Of a stretch of 64,000 bases of DNA, positions 1 through 8,749 are shown piece by piece. The notes beneath the pieces were generated by a model, which was given only the letters and a program-made list of their open reading frames with translations, did no database searches and had not been told where the DNA came from. Position numbers and translations under genes: made by a program. Numbering within the stretch: position 1 is the stretch's first letter; the number at the start of each line of letters is the position of its first letter. Origin of the DNA: Leptogranulimonas caecicola (GTDB lineage: Bacteria; Actinomycetota; Coriobacteriia; Coriobacteriales; Atopobiaceae); NCBI RefSeq assembly GCF_023168405.1, contig NZ_AP025285.1, forward strand, positions 1,052,001 through 1,116,000, written 5' to 3'.

Positions 1-896
1 TCAACCAGGGCGTCCTCTGGGGCGTAATGGTGTTGGGTGTCTATATCACCTATAAGTTGTTAAACATCGCCGACCTCTCTGTGGACGGCACCTTCGCCCT
101 AGGCGGCTGCGTCGCGGCAACAGCCATGGTGACCGGCGGCATGGATCCCTGGCTGGCTGTGCTTTTGGCCTTTTTGGCAGGAGCCGTAGCCGGTGGCTGC
201 ACTGGCCTCATGCATGCGCTGCTCAACATCCCAGCTATCCTGGCGGGCATTCTCACCATGATTGGCCTGTGGTCTGTGAACCTGCGCATCATGGGCAAGT
301 CCAACACTCCCCTGCTCAACACCCGCACAATCTATAGCGACGTGGCAGACCTCACCGGCCTTCCCCGCGACGTGGTGGTGCTTCTGGTGGCTGTGGCCAT
401 TGCTGCCGCCCTGGTAGGCCTTCTCTACTGGTTCTTTGGCACCGAGATTGGCAGCTCGCTGCGTGCGACCGGCGACAATCCCGACATGGCAAAAGCCCTC
501 GGCGTGGACACTCGCTTCACCATCCTTTTGGCCCTCATGCTCTCCAACGGCCTGGTCTCCATGTCTGGCGCGCTGGTGTGCCAGAGCCAAAAGTACGCCG
601 ACGTAGGTATGGGCACCGGCGCCATCGTCATTGGCCTTGCCGCCATTGTCATAGGCGAAGCCCTGGGGCGTCTGACCCCTGGCAAGCTGCGCTCCTTTGG
701 CAGCCGCCTCATCGCGGCCGTGGTGGGTTCTGCCGCCTACTTCCTCATTCGCGCCATCGTGCTCCAGTTTGGCCTGGACGCCAACGACATGAAGCTGCTC
801 ACCGCCCTCATCGTGGTCGTCGCCCTAGGCGTCCCCTATCTGGCTGGCCGGGTCAAGCAGCGCAGCTCCTACCAGCGGGAAGGGGTGGATGACTAA
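1..896 (+). CDS. ABC transporter permease, 5' end outside the window
   Basis: The reading frame is open from base 3, so the true start lies upstream and only the last 298 or so residues are visible. The protein is a chain of hydrophobic helices with short loops, of the branched-chain/LivH-like permease fold used by TrpXYZ-type importers (a substrate-binding lipoprotein, this permease and an ATPase). The substrate cannot be read from the sequence; aromatic amino acids or other small organics are possible. Its stop codon TAA overlaps the ATG of the following ATPase gene by one base, so the two are translationally coupled. A substrate-binding protein gene would be expected just upstream of the window. 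Confidence 0.8.
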   Translation, partial: NQGVLWGVMVLGVYITYKLLNIADLSVDGTFALGGCVAATAMVTGGMDPWLAVLLAFLAGAVAGGCTGLMHALLNIPAILAGILTMIGLWSVNLRIMGKSNTPLLNTRTIYSDVADLTGLPRDVVVLLVAVAIAAALVGLLYWFFGTEIGSSLRATGDNPDMAKALGVDTRFTILLALMLSNGLVSMSGALVCQSQKYADVGMGTGAIVIGLAAIVIGEALGRLTPGKLRSFGSRLIAAVVGSAAYFLIRAIVLQFGLDANDMKLLTALIVVVALGVPYLAGRVKQRSSYQREGVDD

Positions 897-1711
897 TGAC
901 CGCTCAAAACCAACCCATGCTTCAGCTCAAGAACGTCTCCAAGACCTTTAACCGCCATACGGTGACCGAGAAACGCGCCCTCCACAAATGCAACCTCACC
1001 GTGGATCGTGGCGACTTCATCACAATCATCGGCGGCAACGGCGCCGGCAAGTCCACACTCCTCAATATCATCGCCGGCATGTTCTTGCCTGACGGCGGCA
1101 CCATCACCCTGGATGGCCAAGACGTCACCTTGCTCTCAGAGCCCCAACGAGCCAAGTACCTGGGCCGCGTCTTCCAAGACCCCATGCGCGGCACCGCGGC
1201 CGACATGCAGATCGCCGAGAACCTGGCTATGGCCTATCGCCGCGGCAAGCGCCGCACCCTGGCCTGGGGCGTCACCAAAACCGAGCGCGCCCTCTTCCAG
1301 GAGCGCCTCGCCGGTTTAGGCTTGGGACTAGAGAACCGTCTCAGCGACAAGGCCGGACTCTTGTCGGGAGGTCAACGCCAGGCGTTGACCCTGCTCATGG
1401 CAACCCTCCAAAAGCCCGATCTGCTGCTCTTGGACGAGCCCACCGCCGCTTTGGACCCCTCCACCGCCACCAAGGTGTTAGGGCTTATCCGCACCATCGT
1501 GGACTCCGAGCAGCTCACCACCTTCATGGTGACCCACAACATGGCCGACGCCCTCTCCATGGGCAACCGTCTCATCATGATGTGGGAAGGCAAGATCATC
1601 TACGACGTCAGAGGTGCCGAGAAGGACGCCCTCACTGTGGAGGACCTGCTCAAGAAGTTCGAAGAGGAGTCCGGCAGCGCCTTGGACAACGACCGCATGC
1701 TTCTGGGTTAG
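896..1711 (+). CDS. ABC transporter ATP-binding protein
   Basis: This 271-residue ATPase partners the preceding permease. It has a complete nucleotide-binding domain: Walker A GGNGAGKST at about residues 46-54, a Q-loop (FQDP) near 93, the signature LLSGGQRQ near 155, Walker B LLLLDEP near 178 and the H-loop THN near 212. It starts in a TAATG overlap with the permease stop, which fixes the start. The protein is expected on the inner face of the membrane, powering uptake. No odd residues are seen in the motifs. It is the last gene of its operon; an intrinsic terminator lies about 160 bp downstream. Confidence 0.9.
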   Translation: MTAQNQPMLQLKNVSKTFNRHTVTEKRALHKCNLTVDRGDFITIIGGNGAGKSTLLNIIAGMFLPDGGTITLDGQDVTLLSEPQRAKYLGRVFQDPMRGTAADMQIAENLAMAYRRGKRRTLAWGVTKTERALFQERLAGLGLGLENRLSDKAGLLSGGQRQALTLLMATLQKPDLLLLDEPTAALDPSTATKVLGLIRTIVDSEQLTTFMVTHNMADALSMGNRLIMMWEGKIIYDVRGAEKDALTVEDLLKKFEEESGSALDNDRMLLG

Positions 1712-1872
1712 TTCGCCTTGAGGACCTATAGTACCCATCCCTAAAGCCGGCCCTCGATGAATTCCCGCAGCTATTCCATCAAGTATATGAGAGCTTAAGG
1801 GTTCCGCGAGGACTTGGCGTAGGCTTTGGCGTACTACAATTCCTTAGGCGAGCAGCGCGAATCATCATCACA

Positions 1873-1910
1873 AGCACTCCAATGGCTTGCTGTCATTGGA
1901 GTGCTTTTTT
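1873..1910 (+). terminator. Intrinsic terminator upstream of the lactate permease
   Basis: A 12-bp perfect stem (AGCACTCCAATG/CATTGGAGTGCT) is followed by six T. It lies 160 bp after the ABC ATPase and only 23 bp before the lactate permease start. A weak promoter-like TTGGCG...TACAAT pair stands just before it, so it could terminate the ABC operon or act as a leader attenuator. Confidence 0.85.
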
Positions 1911-1933
1911 GAGCTTCGCACCTACCTTGGGAG

Positions 1934-3496
1934 ATGGTTACGATTTTTGGAATGTTCCTTCTGGCGCTTCTGCCCATCATCGTGCTCATAGTGGCACTTA
2001 CTGCCCTTAAATGGGAAGCCTATGCCGCAGCCTTGAGCGCGTTGGCCGTGACGCTTATAGAAGCGCTCTTCATCTGGCACATGCCGGTGGTCAATGCGGC
2101 CACCGCTACTGCCGAAGGCTTTGCCATGGCCCTCTGGCCCATTTCCATCGTCATCATTGCGGCGGTGTGGGTCTACAACCTCACTGTGCATTCGGGAGCC
2201 ATGGAAATCATCAAGGCCCAACTCATGGGCGTGTCTTCTGACCAGCGCGTGTTGGTGATTCTTATCGCCTGGTGCTTTGGCGGCTTTTTGGAGGGCATGG
2301 CCGGCTTTGGCTCGGCAGTGGCTATTCCTGCATCCATGCTGGTGGCGCTGGGACTCAATCCTGTCACCGCCATTTTAGCCTGTCTGCTTTCCAATGGTGT
2401 GCCTACTATGTTTGGCTCTATTGGCATTCCCACCAATACCTTGGCTTCCATCACCGGGCTCGATGTGATTCAACTCTCCCAAGTCCAGGTGATCCAGGTG
2501 GCACCCTTTGTGATCCTCACCCCCTTCCTGGTATGCATCGTGGCCGGTGGCGGTCCCAAGGCTCTCAAGGGAATGGTGCCTCTGCTGCTGGTGACCTCCC
2601 TCTCCTTTTTAGGCGCCGAGTTTGTCACCGCCTCTTTCATCGGCGCCGACTTAGCGGTAGTGGTGGGTGCGGTGGCCGCCCTTATCTGCACCATTGGCTA
2701 TGCGCTCTCCCAAAAGAAGAAGCCTGTGCCCCAGGAATACGCTATCGACGCACTCCCCCAGGGAGACGATGGCGAGCCAATCGATGCCACCAGCGCCCTT
2801 ATCGCCTGGTCTCCCTTTGTGCTGATCTTTGTGGTGCTGTTGCTTACCTCGCCGCTCTTTCCTGGGATCTCGGTGCCTTTGAGCTCGCTATCCTCCACTG
2901 TGAACATTTATGCAGGCGATCCGGAAGCCACTCTCACCTTCAAGTGGCTCAACACTCCTGGCGTCCTCATCTTCTTCTGCGGAATTGCAGGCGGCTTGAT
3001 TCAAAAAGTGAGTTTCAAAGACATGGTGGGCGTCCTTGGCGCCACCGCAAAGCAGATGAGCAAGACCGTGATCACTATGCTCTCTGTGCTGGCAGTGGCA
3101 AAGCTCATGGGCTATTCTGGCATGACCAGCGCCATCTCCGCCTTCTTTGTGGGCACGCTGGGTGGCCTCTATCCGCTCATCGCCCCTGTGCTGGGCGCCC
3201 TGGGCACCTTTGTCACCGGCTCCGGCACCAGCTCCTCAACCCTCTTTGGCAACGTGCAGCTGGAAGCCGCCCAAGCCATTGGCGCGAACCCCTATTGGCT
3301 GGCTGCCGCCAACTCCGTGGGCGTGTCTGCCGGCAAGATGCTCGCCCCGCAATCCATCGCCATCGGTTCTGCCGCCTGCGACTGCAACGGGGAAGACTCC
3401 ACTATCTTTTCCCGCATCCTTCCCTACTTTGTTCTCTACGTGGTGCTCATGATGATCTGGTGCTATCTGGGATCGTTCCTGTTCCCTGCTGCCTAG
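1934..3496 (+). CDS. lctP: L-lactate permease (LctP family)
   Basis: The 520-residue protein is a polytopic membrane carrier of the LctP lactate/glycolate permease family, of about the usual length. The family imports lactate with protons. Diagnostic stretches include the glycine-rich segment GGFLEGMAGFGSA near residues 116-128, the loop NGVPTMFGSIGIPTNTL near 155-171, and TGSGTSSSTLFGNVQ near 430. The start is not certain: the ATG at 1934 has its purine-rich GGGAG almost touching it, while an in-frame ATG at 1952 places the same GGGAG about 18 bases upstream. It is a single-gene unit ending at a strong terminator. Confidence 0.9.
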   Translation: MVTIFGMFLLALLPIIVLIVALTALKWEAYAAALSALAVTLIEALFIWHMPVVNAATATAEGFAMALWPISIVIIAAVWVYNLTVHSGAMEIIKAQLMGVSSDQRVLVILIAWCFGGFLEGMAGFGSAVAIPASMLVALGLNPVTAILACLLSNGVPTMFGSIGIPTNTLASITGLDVIQLSQVQVIQVAPFVILTPFLVCIVAGGGPKALKGMVPLLLVTSLSFLGAEFVTASFIGADLAVVVGAVAALICTIGYALSQKKKPVPQEYAIDALPQGDDGEPIDATSALIAWSPFVLIFVVLLLTSPLFPGISVPLSSLSSTVNIYAGDPEATLTFKWLNTPGVLIFFCGIAGGLIQKVSFKDMVGVLGATAKQMSKTVITMLSVLAVAKLMGYSGMTSAISAFFVGTLGGLYPLIAPVLGALGTFVTGSGTSSSTLFGNVQLEAAQAIGANPYWLAAANSVGVSAGKMLAPQSIAIGSAACDCNGEDSTIFSRILPYFVLYVVLMMIWCYLGSFLFPAA

Positions 3497-3521
3497 CGGC
3501 TCCACAGATACCCTTGCTTGC

Positions 3522-3566
3522 AAGCCCCAGCGCCTACGCCATCGCCCACTTCGCTGGGGCTTTTTG
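3522..3566 (+). terminator. Terminator after lctP
   Basis: AGCCCCAGCG pairs with CGCTGGGGCT across a 24-base loop, then a run of T. The dispersed core TGCCGAGAA starts two bases after the T run (3568-3576). Confidence 0.8.
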
Positions 3567-3630
3567 CTGCCGAGAATACCGTGCCCCAAGACTTCTAACG
3601 TATACCTAGCTTCCCTGGGCAATTGCATCA

Positions 3631-3679
3631 CAAAAGCGCCGGAGCTCCTCGTTTCTTAGAGGAGCTCCGGCGCTTTTGC
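3631..3679. terminator. Strong bidirectional terminator
   Basis: A stem of about 19 bp (AAAAGCGCCGGAGCTCCTC and its complement) around an 8-base loop has A on one side and T on the other. It sits between the convergent lctP (plus) and DUF308 (minus) genes and can serve both. Confidence 0.85.
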
Positions 3680-3741
3680 ATTGACAGGGAGCCTGCCGTT
3701 CTTTATGCCTGCCGCTCAGAACTTGCCGATTGGAGGGGCAA

Positions 3742-3754
3742 GGGTTTCTCGGCA
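3742..3754 (-). repeat. Dispersed 13-mer TGCCGAGAAACCC, copy 1
   Basis: Exact copy on the minus strand, between the bidirectional terminator and the 3' end of the DUF308 gene. A copy with one mismatch (TGCCGATAAACCC) lies at 4417-4429 in the next intergenic gap. Confidence 0.8.
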
Positions 3755-3761
3755 AAAAGGG

Positions 3762-4286
3762 TTAAAGGGCGATGCCCAGGCAGATCTCGGTGACGCCGTC
3801 GAAGATCAGGCAGATGCCGCCAACGAGCATGATGGCCTCGGCCATGGAGAACGGGGTGATGAAGGTGAGGATGCCGCAAAAGACGGTAAGGATGCCAAGC
3901 ACCAGCCAGAGGCCCCAGCGAGAACCCTCGATGTGACGGATGCTGAAGGCGTCGAAGATATCCCACACGCCGGTCATGAAGATGACGCAGCCCAGAAGGA
4001 TGACCAGGTACATCATGGACCAGCCGGGCCAAACCATGATGAAGATGCCCAACACGATCTCGACCACGGCAAGGACGATGTTGGCAGCGCCGCGATCGGC
4101 AGGGTCATGACGGAAATAGCCCACAATGGTGCCGATGCCGGCGAAGATGAACGCCCACCCACATACGTAGACGAGGAAGAGAGCCGAGGCGGCCGGAGCA
4201 ATAAAAAAGCCCATGCCCAACAGGGTGAGAGCCACGCCCAAAATAATGATGGACGCTTTAGTGCGCTTGAAAAGCGACTGATTCAT
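3762..4286 (-). CDS. HdeD/DUF308-family membrane protein
   Basis: The 174-residue protein has six hydrophobic segments in three hairpin-like pairs, as in the DUF308/HdeD family of small inner-membrane proteins. In enterobacteria HdeD is linked to acid resistance, but the role here is unknown. I chose the ATG at 4286 (MNQSLFKRT) because GGGAGG stands 4-10 bases upstream; a longer frame to 4343 lacks such a site. The gene stands alone, convergent with lctP across a bidirectional terminator. Confidence 0.75.
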   Translation of the reverse strand: MNQSLFKRTKASIIILGVALTLLGMGFFIAPAASALFLVYVCGWAFIFAGIGTIVGYFRHDPADRGAANIVLAVVEIVLGIFIMVWPGWSMMYLVILLGCVIFMTGVWDIFDAFSIRHIEGSRWGLWLVLGILTVFCGILTFITPFSMAEAIMLVGGICLIFDGVTEICLGIAL

Positions 4287-4469
4287 GGTTACCTCCCATG
4301 GAATAAAGCCATTGATGTCTTCACTTGTGCCCATTAGGGACATACATCAATACCCATAATTCACGACTGAGGTACCAGTGGTATCCAAATGCCCTTTTCG
4401 CGCTGCTCAAAGTCCTTGCCGATAAACCCTGCCGCCTATTCTGCGAGCCGTCCTTAAATTCGATCCCCT

Positions 4470-5042
4470 CTAGCCCGGGAAAACGCAGGCTTTAAGGCCA
4501 ATGCAAATAAGCACGATTCCACCTAGGATCTCGGCCTTGTCGCCCATGGCAGAGCCTACGCGCTTGCCCAGCGCAAGTCCGACAATGCACACGCCAAAGG
4601 TAGAGAGGGCAATGACCAACGAGGAGATCCAGATGTTGGCACCCATGGCACGCAGCGACACGCCCACTGCAAACGCGTCGATGGCGGTAGCCACTGCCTC
4701 GAAGAGCAGCTGGGTCACGCTTAAGTGCTCGCTGGCAGGCTTCGACTCCTCAGGCTCGCCCACTCTGAGCGCTGCAACCCCTTCGCGCACCATGTTACCG
4801 CCGATGATGCCAAGGATGATAAGGGCCACAATGCCCGAGTAGGTCTCGATGAGATCGCCGCAGACGCCGCCCAAGAAGTAGCCCAGCAATGGCATGAGCC
4901 CCTGGAAGAGGCCAAAGAGCACGGGCATCATAACGAGGCGCCGCCTGGGCTCGCTTGCAAAAGCAATGGAGTTGGAGATGGTCACTGCAAAGGCATCCAT
5001 AGCAAGCGCGATGCCCAATACCAGCATGGCCGACACATTCAT
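4470..5042 (-). CDS. mntP: Manganese efflux pump MntP
   Basis: The 190-residue protein has six membrane helices and the internal repeat typical of MntP (DUF204). The two halves carry the matching motifs AMDAFAV (about residue 15) and AIDAFAV (about 118), whose aspartates are thought to bind the cation. The family exports Mn2+ and protects against manganese stress. Length and motifs are normal. In many bacteria mntP is controlled by a yybP-ykoY manganese riboswitch; I looked at the upstream 120 bases and could not recognise one, although a GC-rich hairpin is present there. Confidence 0.88.
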   Translation of the reverse strand: MNVSAMLVLGIALAMDAFAVTISNSIAFASEPRRRLVMMPVLFGLFQGLMPLLGYFLGGVCGDLIETYSGIVALIILGIIGGNMVREGVAALRVGEPEESKPASEHLSVTQLLFEAVATAIDAFAVGVSLRAMGANIWISSLVIALSTFGVCIVGLALGKRVGSAMGDKAEILGGIVLICIGLKACVFPG

Positions 5043-5097
5043 GCATTCTCCCTGCTCACTACCAAAGTCCTCCTAAGATGCCCCATGCCACGCCAAA

Positions 5098-5141
5098 GCG
5101 CAACCCGCCCCGGACACCTTCACGTGCCAGGCAGGTTGCGC
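5098..5141 (-). other. GC-rich hairpin between the MFS gene and mntP
   Basis: GCGCAACC and GGTTGCGC pair around a 28-base insert that can itself fold. It lies 37 bp after the MFS stop and 56 bp before the mntP start. No T run follows, so it may be a weak terminator for the MFS gene or part of the mntP leader. Confidence 0.45.
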
Positions 5142-5177
5142 CCCAGCTCAAGCCTATGAAAGCGACGGCTGCTTGAT

Positions 5178-6449
5178 TTAAGCAGCGGCCACTGGATGCT
5201 CTGGCTCACCCTTAGGCATGATGAGAAGCATCACCAGGCCCACTACCAGCAAGATGCCGATGGAAAGCACACCCAAGTTGGCATTGCCCGTCATCGTGGT
5301 GATGACCGACACCAACAGGGTTCCCATTACGCTGGCATAGCGACCAAAAATGTCGTAGAAGCCAAAATACTCGTTTGAGCGGTCTTTGGGGATGATCTTT
5401 CCAAAATAGGAGCGAGAAAGCGCCTGGATCCCGCCCTGGAAGAGGCCCACCAAAATGGCCAGGATCCAAAACTCGGTAGCGGTGCGAAGAGCTGCAGCCG
5501 CAAAGAGCACAATGCCGCAATAGGCCACCACGGCCACGATGATCATGGTGAGGGTGCCAAAGCGGTCGGCCAGCTTGCCGTAGATGATGGCCGAGGGAAA
5601 CGCCACAAACTGCGTCACCAGCAACGCCATGATGAGGTGCGTGTTGTCGATACCCAGGGCGCTGCCATAGCTGGTGGCCATGGAGATGACGGTGTGCACG
5701 CCATCGATGTAGAAGAAGAACGCCACCAAAAAGAGGAACAGGCGCTTGTCGCGGGCGATGTCTTTCAACGTGCGGCCCAGGTTGGCAAAGGTGGCAGCCA
5801 CCTCGGCACGGACGTCATGGGACTCCTTGTAGTACTTCTGCTTGTAGGAGCGCACCAAGGGGATAGTGAACGCCAGCCACCAGATGCCCGTGATCACGAA
5901 GGCGATCTGAGTGCAAAGGCCCGTGGGGAGCCCCAAAAGCGCTGGGCCCCCAAAGATCAGCGCGATGCAGGCGATGAAGGGGATTGTGGAGCCAATGTAG
6001 CCCCATGCAAAACCTGCCGAGGACACGTCGTCCATCCGCGCATCATCGGTGACGTCGATGAGCATGGCGTCATAGAAGGTCATCGATGAGTTAAGGCCCA
6101 CGGTGGCCACTACATAGATGCCGAGAAACACCGCCGCCGACACCGGCAATGCCTGAGCGAAGCAAGCTACCAAACCGGTGAGGAAGAACCCCAAGAAGAA
6201 CTTGATCTTGTTGCCCTTGAAGTCTGCCAGAGAGCCCAAAATAGGCATGAGCATCGCCACGATGAGCGAAGAGACGGTCTGAGCCATGCCCCACTGGGCC
6301 ACAAGCCCTGCGGCATCGGTGGTCTCTGCTGCCAGCGCGTTGAAATAGATGGGCGTCACCGTGGTGCTCAGCAGGACCAAGGCCGAGTTTCCCACGTCGT
6401 ACATGATCCAATCGCGTTCTTGTCGGGTATGGCCGCCGATGAGCTTCAC
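5178..6449 (-). CDS. MFS transporter, UMF1 (Atg22-like) type
   Basis: The 423-residue protein has about 12 hydrophobic segments. Its N-terminal DWIMYDVGNSAL motif is typical of the UMF1/Atg22-like branch of the major facilitator superfamily. Vacuolar Atg22 exports amino acids in yeast; bacterial substrates are not established. The start is a GTG at 6449 preceded by AAAGGAG. The gene is divergent from the phospholipase C-like gene across a 307-bp gap and is followed by mntP on the same strand. Confidence 0.85.
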   Translation of the reverse strand: MKLIGGHTRQERDWIMYDVGNSALVLLSTTVTPIYFNALAAETTDAAGLVAQWGMAQTVSSLIVAMLMPILGSLADFKGNKIKFFLGFFLTGLVACFAQALPVSAAVFLGIYVVATVGLNSSMTFYDAMLIDVTDDARMDDVSSAGFAWGYIGSTIPFIACIALIFGGPALLGLPTGLCTQIAFVITGIWWLAFTIPLVRSYKQKYYKESHDVRAEVAATFANLGRTLKDIARDKRLFLFLVAFFFYIDGVHTVISMATSYGSALGIDNTHLIMALLVTQFVAFPSAIIYGKLADRFGTLTMIIVAVVAYCGIVLFAAAALRTATEFWILAILVGLFQGGIQALSRSYFGKIIPKDRSNEYFGFYDIFGRYASVMGTLLVSVITTMTGNANLGVLSIGILLVVGLVMLLIMPKGEPEHPVAAA

Positions 6450-6756
6450 GCGGTCTCCTTTCGAGGAGGATAGCGAACATCAAGGTAAATGATGCTTCGT
6501 AAGATTGCTGACGATAACCTTAGAGCACCAAGGCACCTATATTAGTTCTATCTGTGAACCATCACCTAATTCCCCCATGACCACACATTCTTAAAAAGTT
6601 GTCCTTTATTTCTTACATGGATGAAAGGGGTAGGTACCTGCTGTTGTGCGCTACACTTTTATCTCACCGAGAAACCTTTGCCATCGGTACTCGTCTATCT
6701 AATGTGACAGTTGAACCTTTATGTTCAACGGGTCTTCTTCTAAAAAGGAGTCAGCT
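6450..6756. promoter_or_regulatory. Divergent intergenic region with a GTTGAAC palindrome
   Basis: This 307-bp, AT-richer gap must hold promoters for the MFS gene (minus) and the phospholipase-like gene (plus). The clear structure is the inverted repeat GTTGAAC-N6-GTTCAAC at 6710-6729, 27 bp before the plus-strand start, well placed for an operator or 5' leader hairpin. A weak relative of the dispersed 13-mer (CACCGAGAAACC) lies at 6666. I could not assign -10/-35 boxes with confidence. Confidence 0.4.
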
Positions 6757-7683
6757 ATGCCCGCTCTCATCACCCACCATTTGTTTGGGGAGAAATGCGT
6801 CTCTGAGCTCCCCGATTCCATTATCGAAGATCAAGAGCAGCTCCTGGCCTTTCTGCTGGGAAACCAGGGGCCCGACCCCTTCTTCTTCCGCTTTCGCGGC
6901 CTGCCTCAAGACCTCTCTGCCTGTCACGAGCTGGCCAAGCGCATGCATGGCGAGCGTGTGGCGCTGGCCTTCAACTCCCTGCGCGACTCTGTAGGCCGCC
7001 TGCCTTTGCCAGACCAAAAGGTAGGCCGCGCCTTTGCCCTAGGCATGCTGGGCCATTACACGCTCGACCGCACCACGCATCCCTTCATCTTTGCCGAGCA
7101 AAATGAGATCATAGCCCAATCCCATGGCGAGCTTGACGGCCTTGACAGCCAGGTCCACGCCATCATCGAGGGGCGCCTAGACTCCTGGCTCCTCTGGCGC
7201 GAACGCCACTCCACCGTGCTCGACTGCCCTCCCGCCTACGAGCTCTGCCGCACCCCGCGCATCGACCGCGTCGCCGGCGCTCTCTTCTCCCAGATCGCCT
7301 GGCAGATCTACGGCATCTCCCTGCCTGTTGAGGCTTACGGCGCCTGTGTCAACGACATGCAGACGGTCTACAAGCTCATCGAGCCCGCCGGCTCCCCCAA
7401 AGGCGAAGTCCTCGCCGTCATTGAGGAGTCTCTGCGTGGCACCACCTCGCAAATCCAGGCCATGGCCCACGAGGTGCTCCAGACAGACGACTGCCCCCTG
7501 GCCAACCCCGGCCACCTGCCTTGGAAGAGTCCCGCCACCGGCAAGGAATCCACCGCGAGCTTCCTGGACCTCTTCAACCTGGCCGTCACCGACTACGGCG
7601 TCCTCGCCCAGGCCTTCGTCAAGGGCGGCGACGACATGGAAGCCGCCATCGACCGCCTCAACTACAGCGGGGAGACCTACTGA
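6757..7683 (+). CDS. Zinc-dependent phospholipase C family protein
   Basis: The 308-residue protein matches the zinc-dependent phospholipase C/nuclease-like fold seen in many Gram-positive proteins of unknown role. Candidate metal ligands are the N-terminal ITHHLFGE (residues 5-12) and the central GHYTLDRTTHPF (about 100-111). There is no signal peptide, so a cytoplasmic location is likely, which sets it apart from secreted PLC toxins. The start ATG has AAGGAG six bases upstream; a longer frame from 6721 has no such site. Substrate unknown. Confidence 0.75.
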   Translation: MPALITHHLFGEKCVSELPDSIIEDQEQLLAFLLGNQGPDPFFFRFRGLPQDLSACHELAKRMHGERVALAFNSLRDSVGRLPLPDQKVGRAFALGMLGHYTLDRTTHPFIFAEQNEIIAQSHGELDGLDSQVHAIIEGRLDSWLLWRERHSTVLDCPPAYELCRTPRIDRVAGALFSQIAWQIYGISLPVEAYGACVNDMQTVYKLIEPAGSPKGEVLAVIEESLRGTTSQIQAMAHEVLQTDDCPLANPGHLPWKSPATGKESTASFLDLFNLAVTDYGVLAQAFVKGGDDMEAAIDRLNYSGETY

Positions 7684-7734
7684 TCCTTCAGCTCTCCCCC
7701 ACTCATTTCCTTGCCGAGAAGATCGTGCAACCAA

Positions 7735-7776
7735 AGGGGCCCCGCACATTCCTTATTGGGATATGTACGGGGCCCT
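7735..7776. terminator. Hairpin between convergent genes, first of a similar pair
   Basis: AGGGGCCCCGCACAT pairs imperfectly with ATGTACGGGGCCCT. It is preceded at 7712 by the core TGCCGAGAA. A close relative of the whole arrangement (core, then GGCCCCGCACAT hairpin) lies at 8657-8719, so the pair flanks the DUF1287 gene. The T run is poor. Confidence 0.6.
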
Positions 7777-7783
7777 CGTCTAA

Positions 7784-8464
7784 TCACTGCATCCTGTAAT
7801 GGCCTACCAAGTCAGAACGTGCAGTGAGGATGTCTTCTTCAAAAGCTCTTTGGAGAGGACCTTCATGATGGATGAGATACGGCACTCCATCTGGAAGCCT
7901 TACGTCAGAGACCACGGCCACATGATCCCTGAATACCGCTATGTCACCTGCACGCCAGGCGGTCGCATCATGAGGATCCAGCGATAGCGAAGTGGTATGC
8001 CGCTCAAGGTACACCGCCACATTGCGCACCCGACGATAGTCGATATTGGGATCTGGCACATCTACTTCATAAGCCTCTGGATCGGCTTTAATGTCCTCAT
8101 CTATCAATGTTTGCAAGTCCCATCCTGCCCCTTTTAGTGCAGCTGCTAGAAGATCGGTGCATACACCACGGCCATCCGTAGGCGCACCACCTTCATAGTA
8201 GGCACTGCCATAGCGTGGTCGTGTGGCAGTATACCTGCGAGCCGAAGCAACAATATCCTGAGAATCCGATATCCCGTCTCCATCGTGGTCAGACCCGTCA
8301 ACAGGCACCTCTACAAACTCAGACTCCGGCACCCCCTGAGCCGGCGTAGGATCCGGCCCAAAAGCCAGAGGCCAAAGCAGCCAGGCAGCCACAGCAAGCA
8401 CAAATGCGGCAACAGCCGACACCGCAAACACTCGACGCTTCGGCTCTCCACTCCCTGCCGCCAT
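7784..8464 (-). CDS. DUF1287-family exported or membrane-anchored protein
   Basis: The 226-residue protein begins with a hydrophobic segment (about residues 12-35) that can serve as signal peptide or anchor. It then has the features of DUF1287: GRGVCTDLL with a conserved cysteine, a PDPNIDYRRVRN block, GDIAVF and a C-terminal HHEGP...GHYR. The family resembles cysteine-peptidase-like proteins acting on cell envelopes, but I know of no proven activity. I chose the ATG at 8464 because GGAG lies eight bases upstream; a GTG at 8497 would add 11 residues without a better site. Confidence 0.78.
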   Translation of the reverse strand: MAAGSGEPKRRVFAVSAVAAFVLAVAAWLLWPLAFGPDPTPAQGVPESEFVEVPVDGSDHDGDGISDSQDIVASARRYTATRPRYGSAYYEGGAPTDGRGVCTDLLAAALKGAGWDLQTLIDEDIKADPEAYEVDVPDPNIDYRRVRNVAVYLERHTTSLSLDPHDATAWRAGDIAVFRDHVAVVSDVRLPDGVPYLIHHEGPLQRAFEEDILTARSDLVGHYRMQ

Positions 8465-8679
8465 GACTGCTCCAATTCCTTGCAAACAAAGCTCCACTTA
8501 GCGACCTAGGTGCTCGCAGCCCTGCTCGCTTGCTGTACCACCCACATTATCCGCCTCAACAACCCCTGCAAGGTCGTCTAAAGGCACATCTGCATCGACG
8601 GGGCCTACAATCTTTTGGCGTCACTACGTGCTCCAGCAAACACATATCGATTTTCGTACCGAGAAACCCCGCCGCCAAA

Positions 8680-8719
8680 AGGCCCCGCACATCCCTTGCT
8701 CAAAGACGTGCGGGGCCCT
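8680..8719. terminator. Hairpin upstream of the DUF1287 gene and downstream of res
   Basis: AAGGCCCCGCAC pairs with GTGCGGGGCCCTT. It lies 31 bp past the res stop, so it can end the restriction operon. It shares GGCCCCGCACAT with the hairpin at 7735, and a one-mismatch copy of the dispersed 13-mer (TACCGAGAAACCC) precedes it at 8657-8669. Confidence 0.65.
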
Positions 8720-8749
8720 TATAACCGGATCAAGCGCTCAAATCGCTGC

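Noticed and set aside
2272-3609. 445-residue plus-strand frame within the lactate permease gene
   Set aside because: It lies in another frame of lctP, is rich in Arg/His/Cys from shifted codons and has no recognisable domain.
4344-4469. Small RNA or gene between the DUF308 gene and mntP
   Set aside because: Only a one-mismatch copy of the 13-mer was seen; no hairpin with T run or frame with a ribosome site.
5043-5177. yybP-ykoY manganese riboswitch before mntP
   Set aside because: A hairpin is present, but I could not find the conserved loop sequences of that riboswitch.
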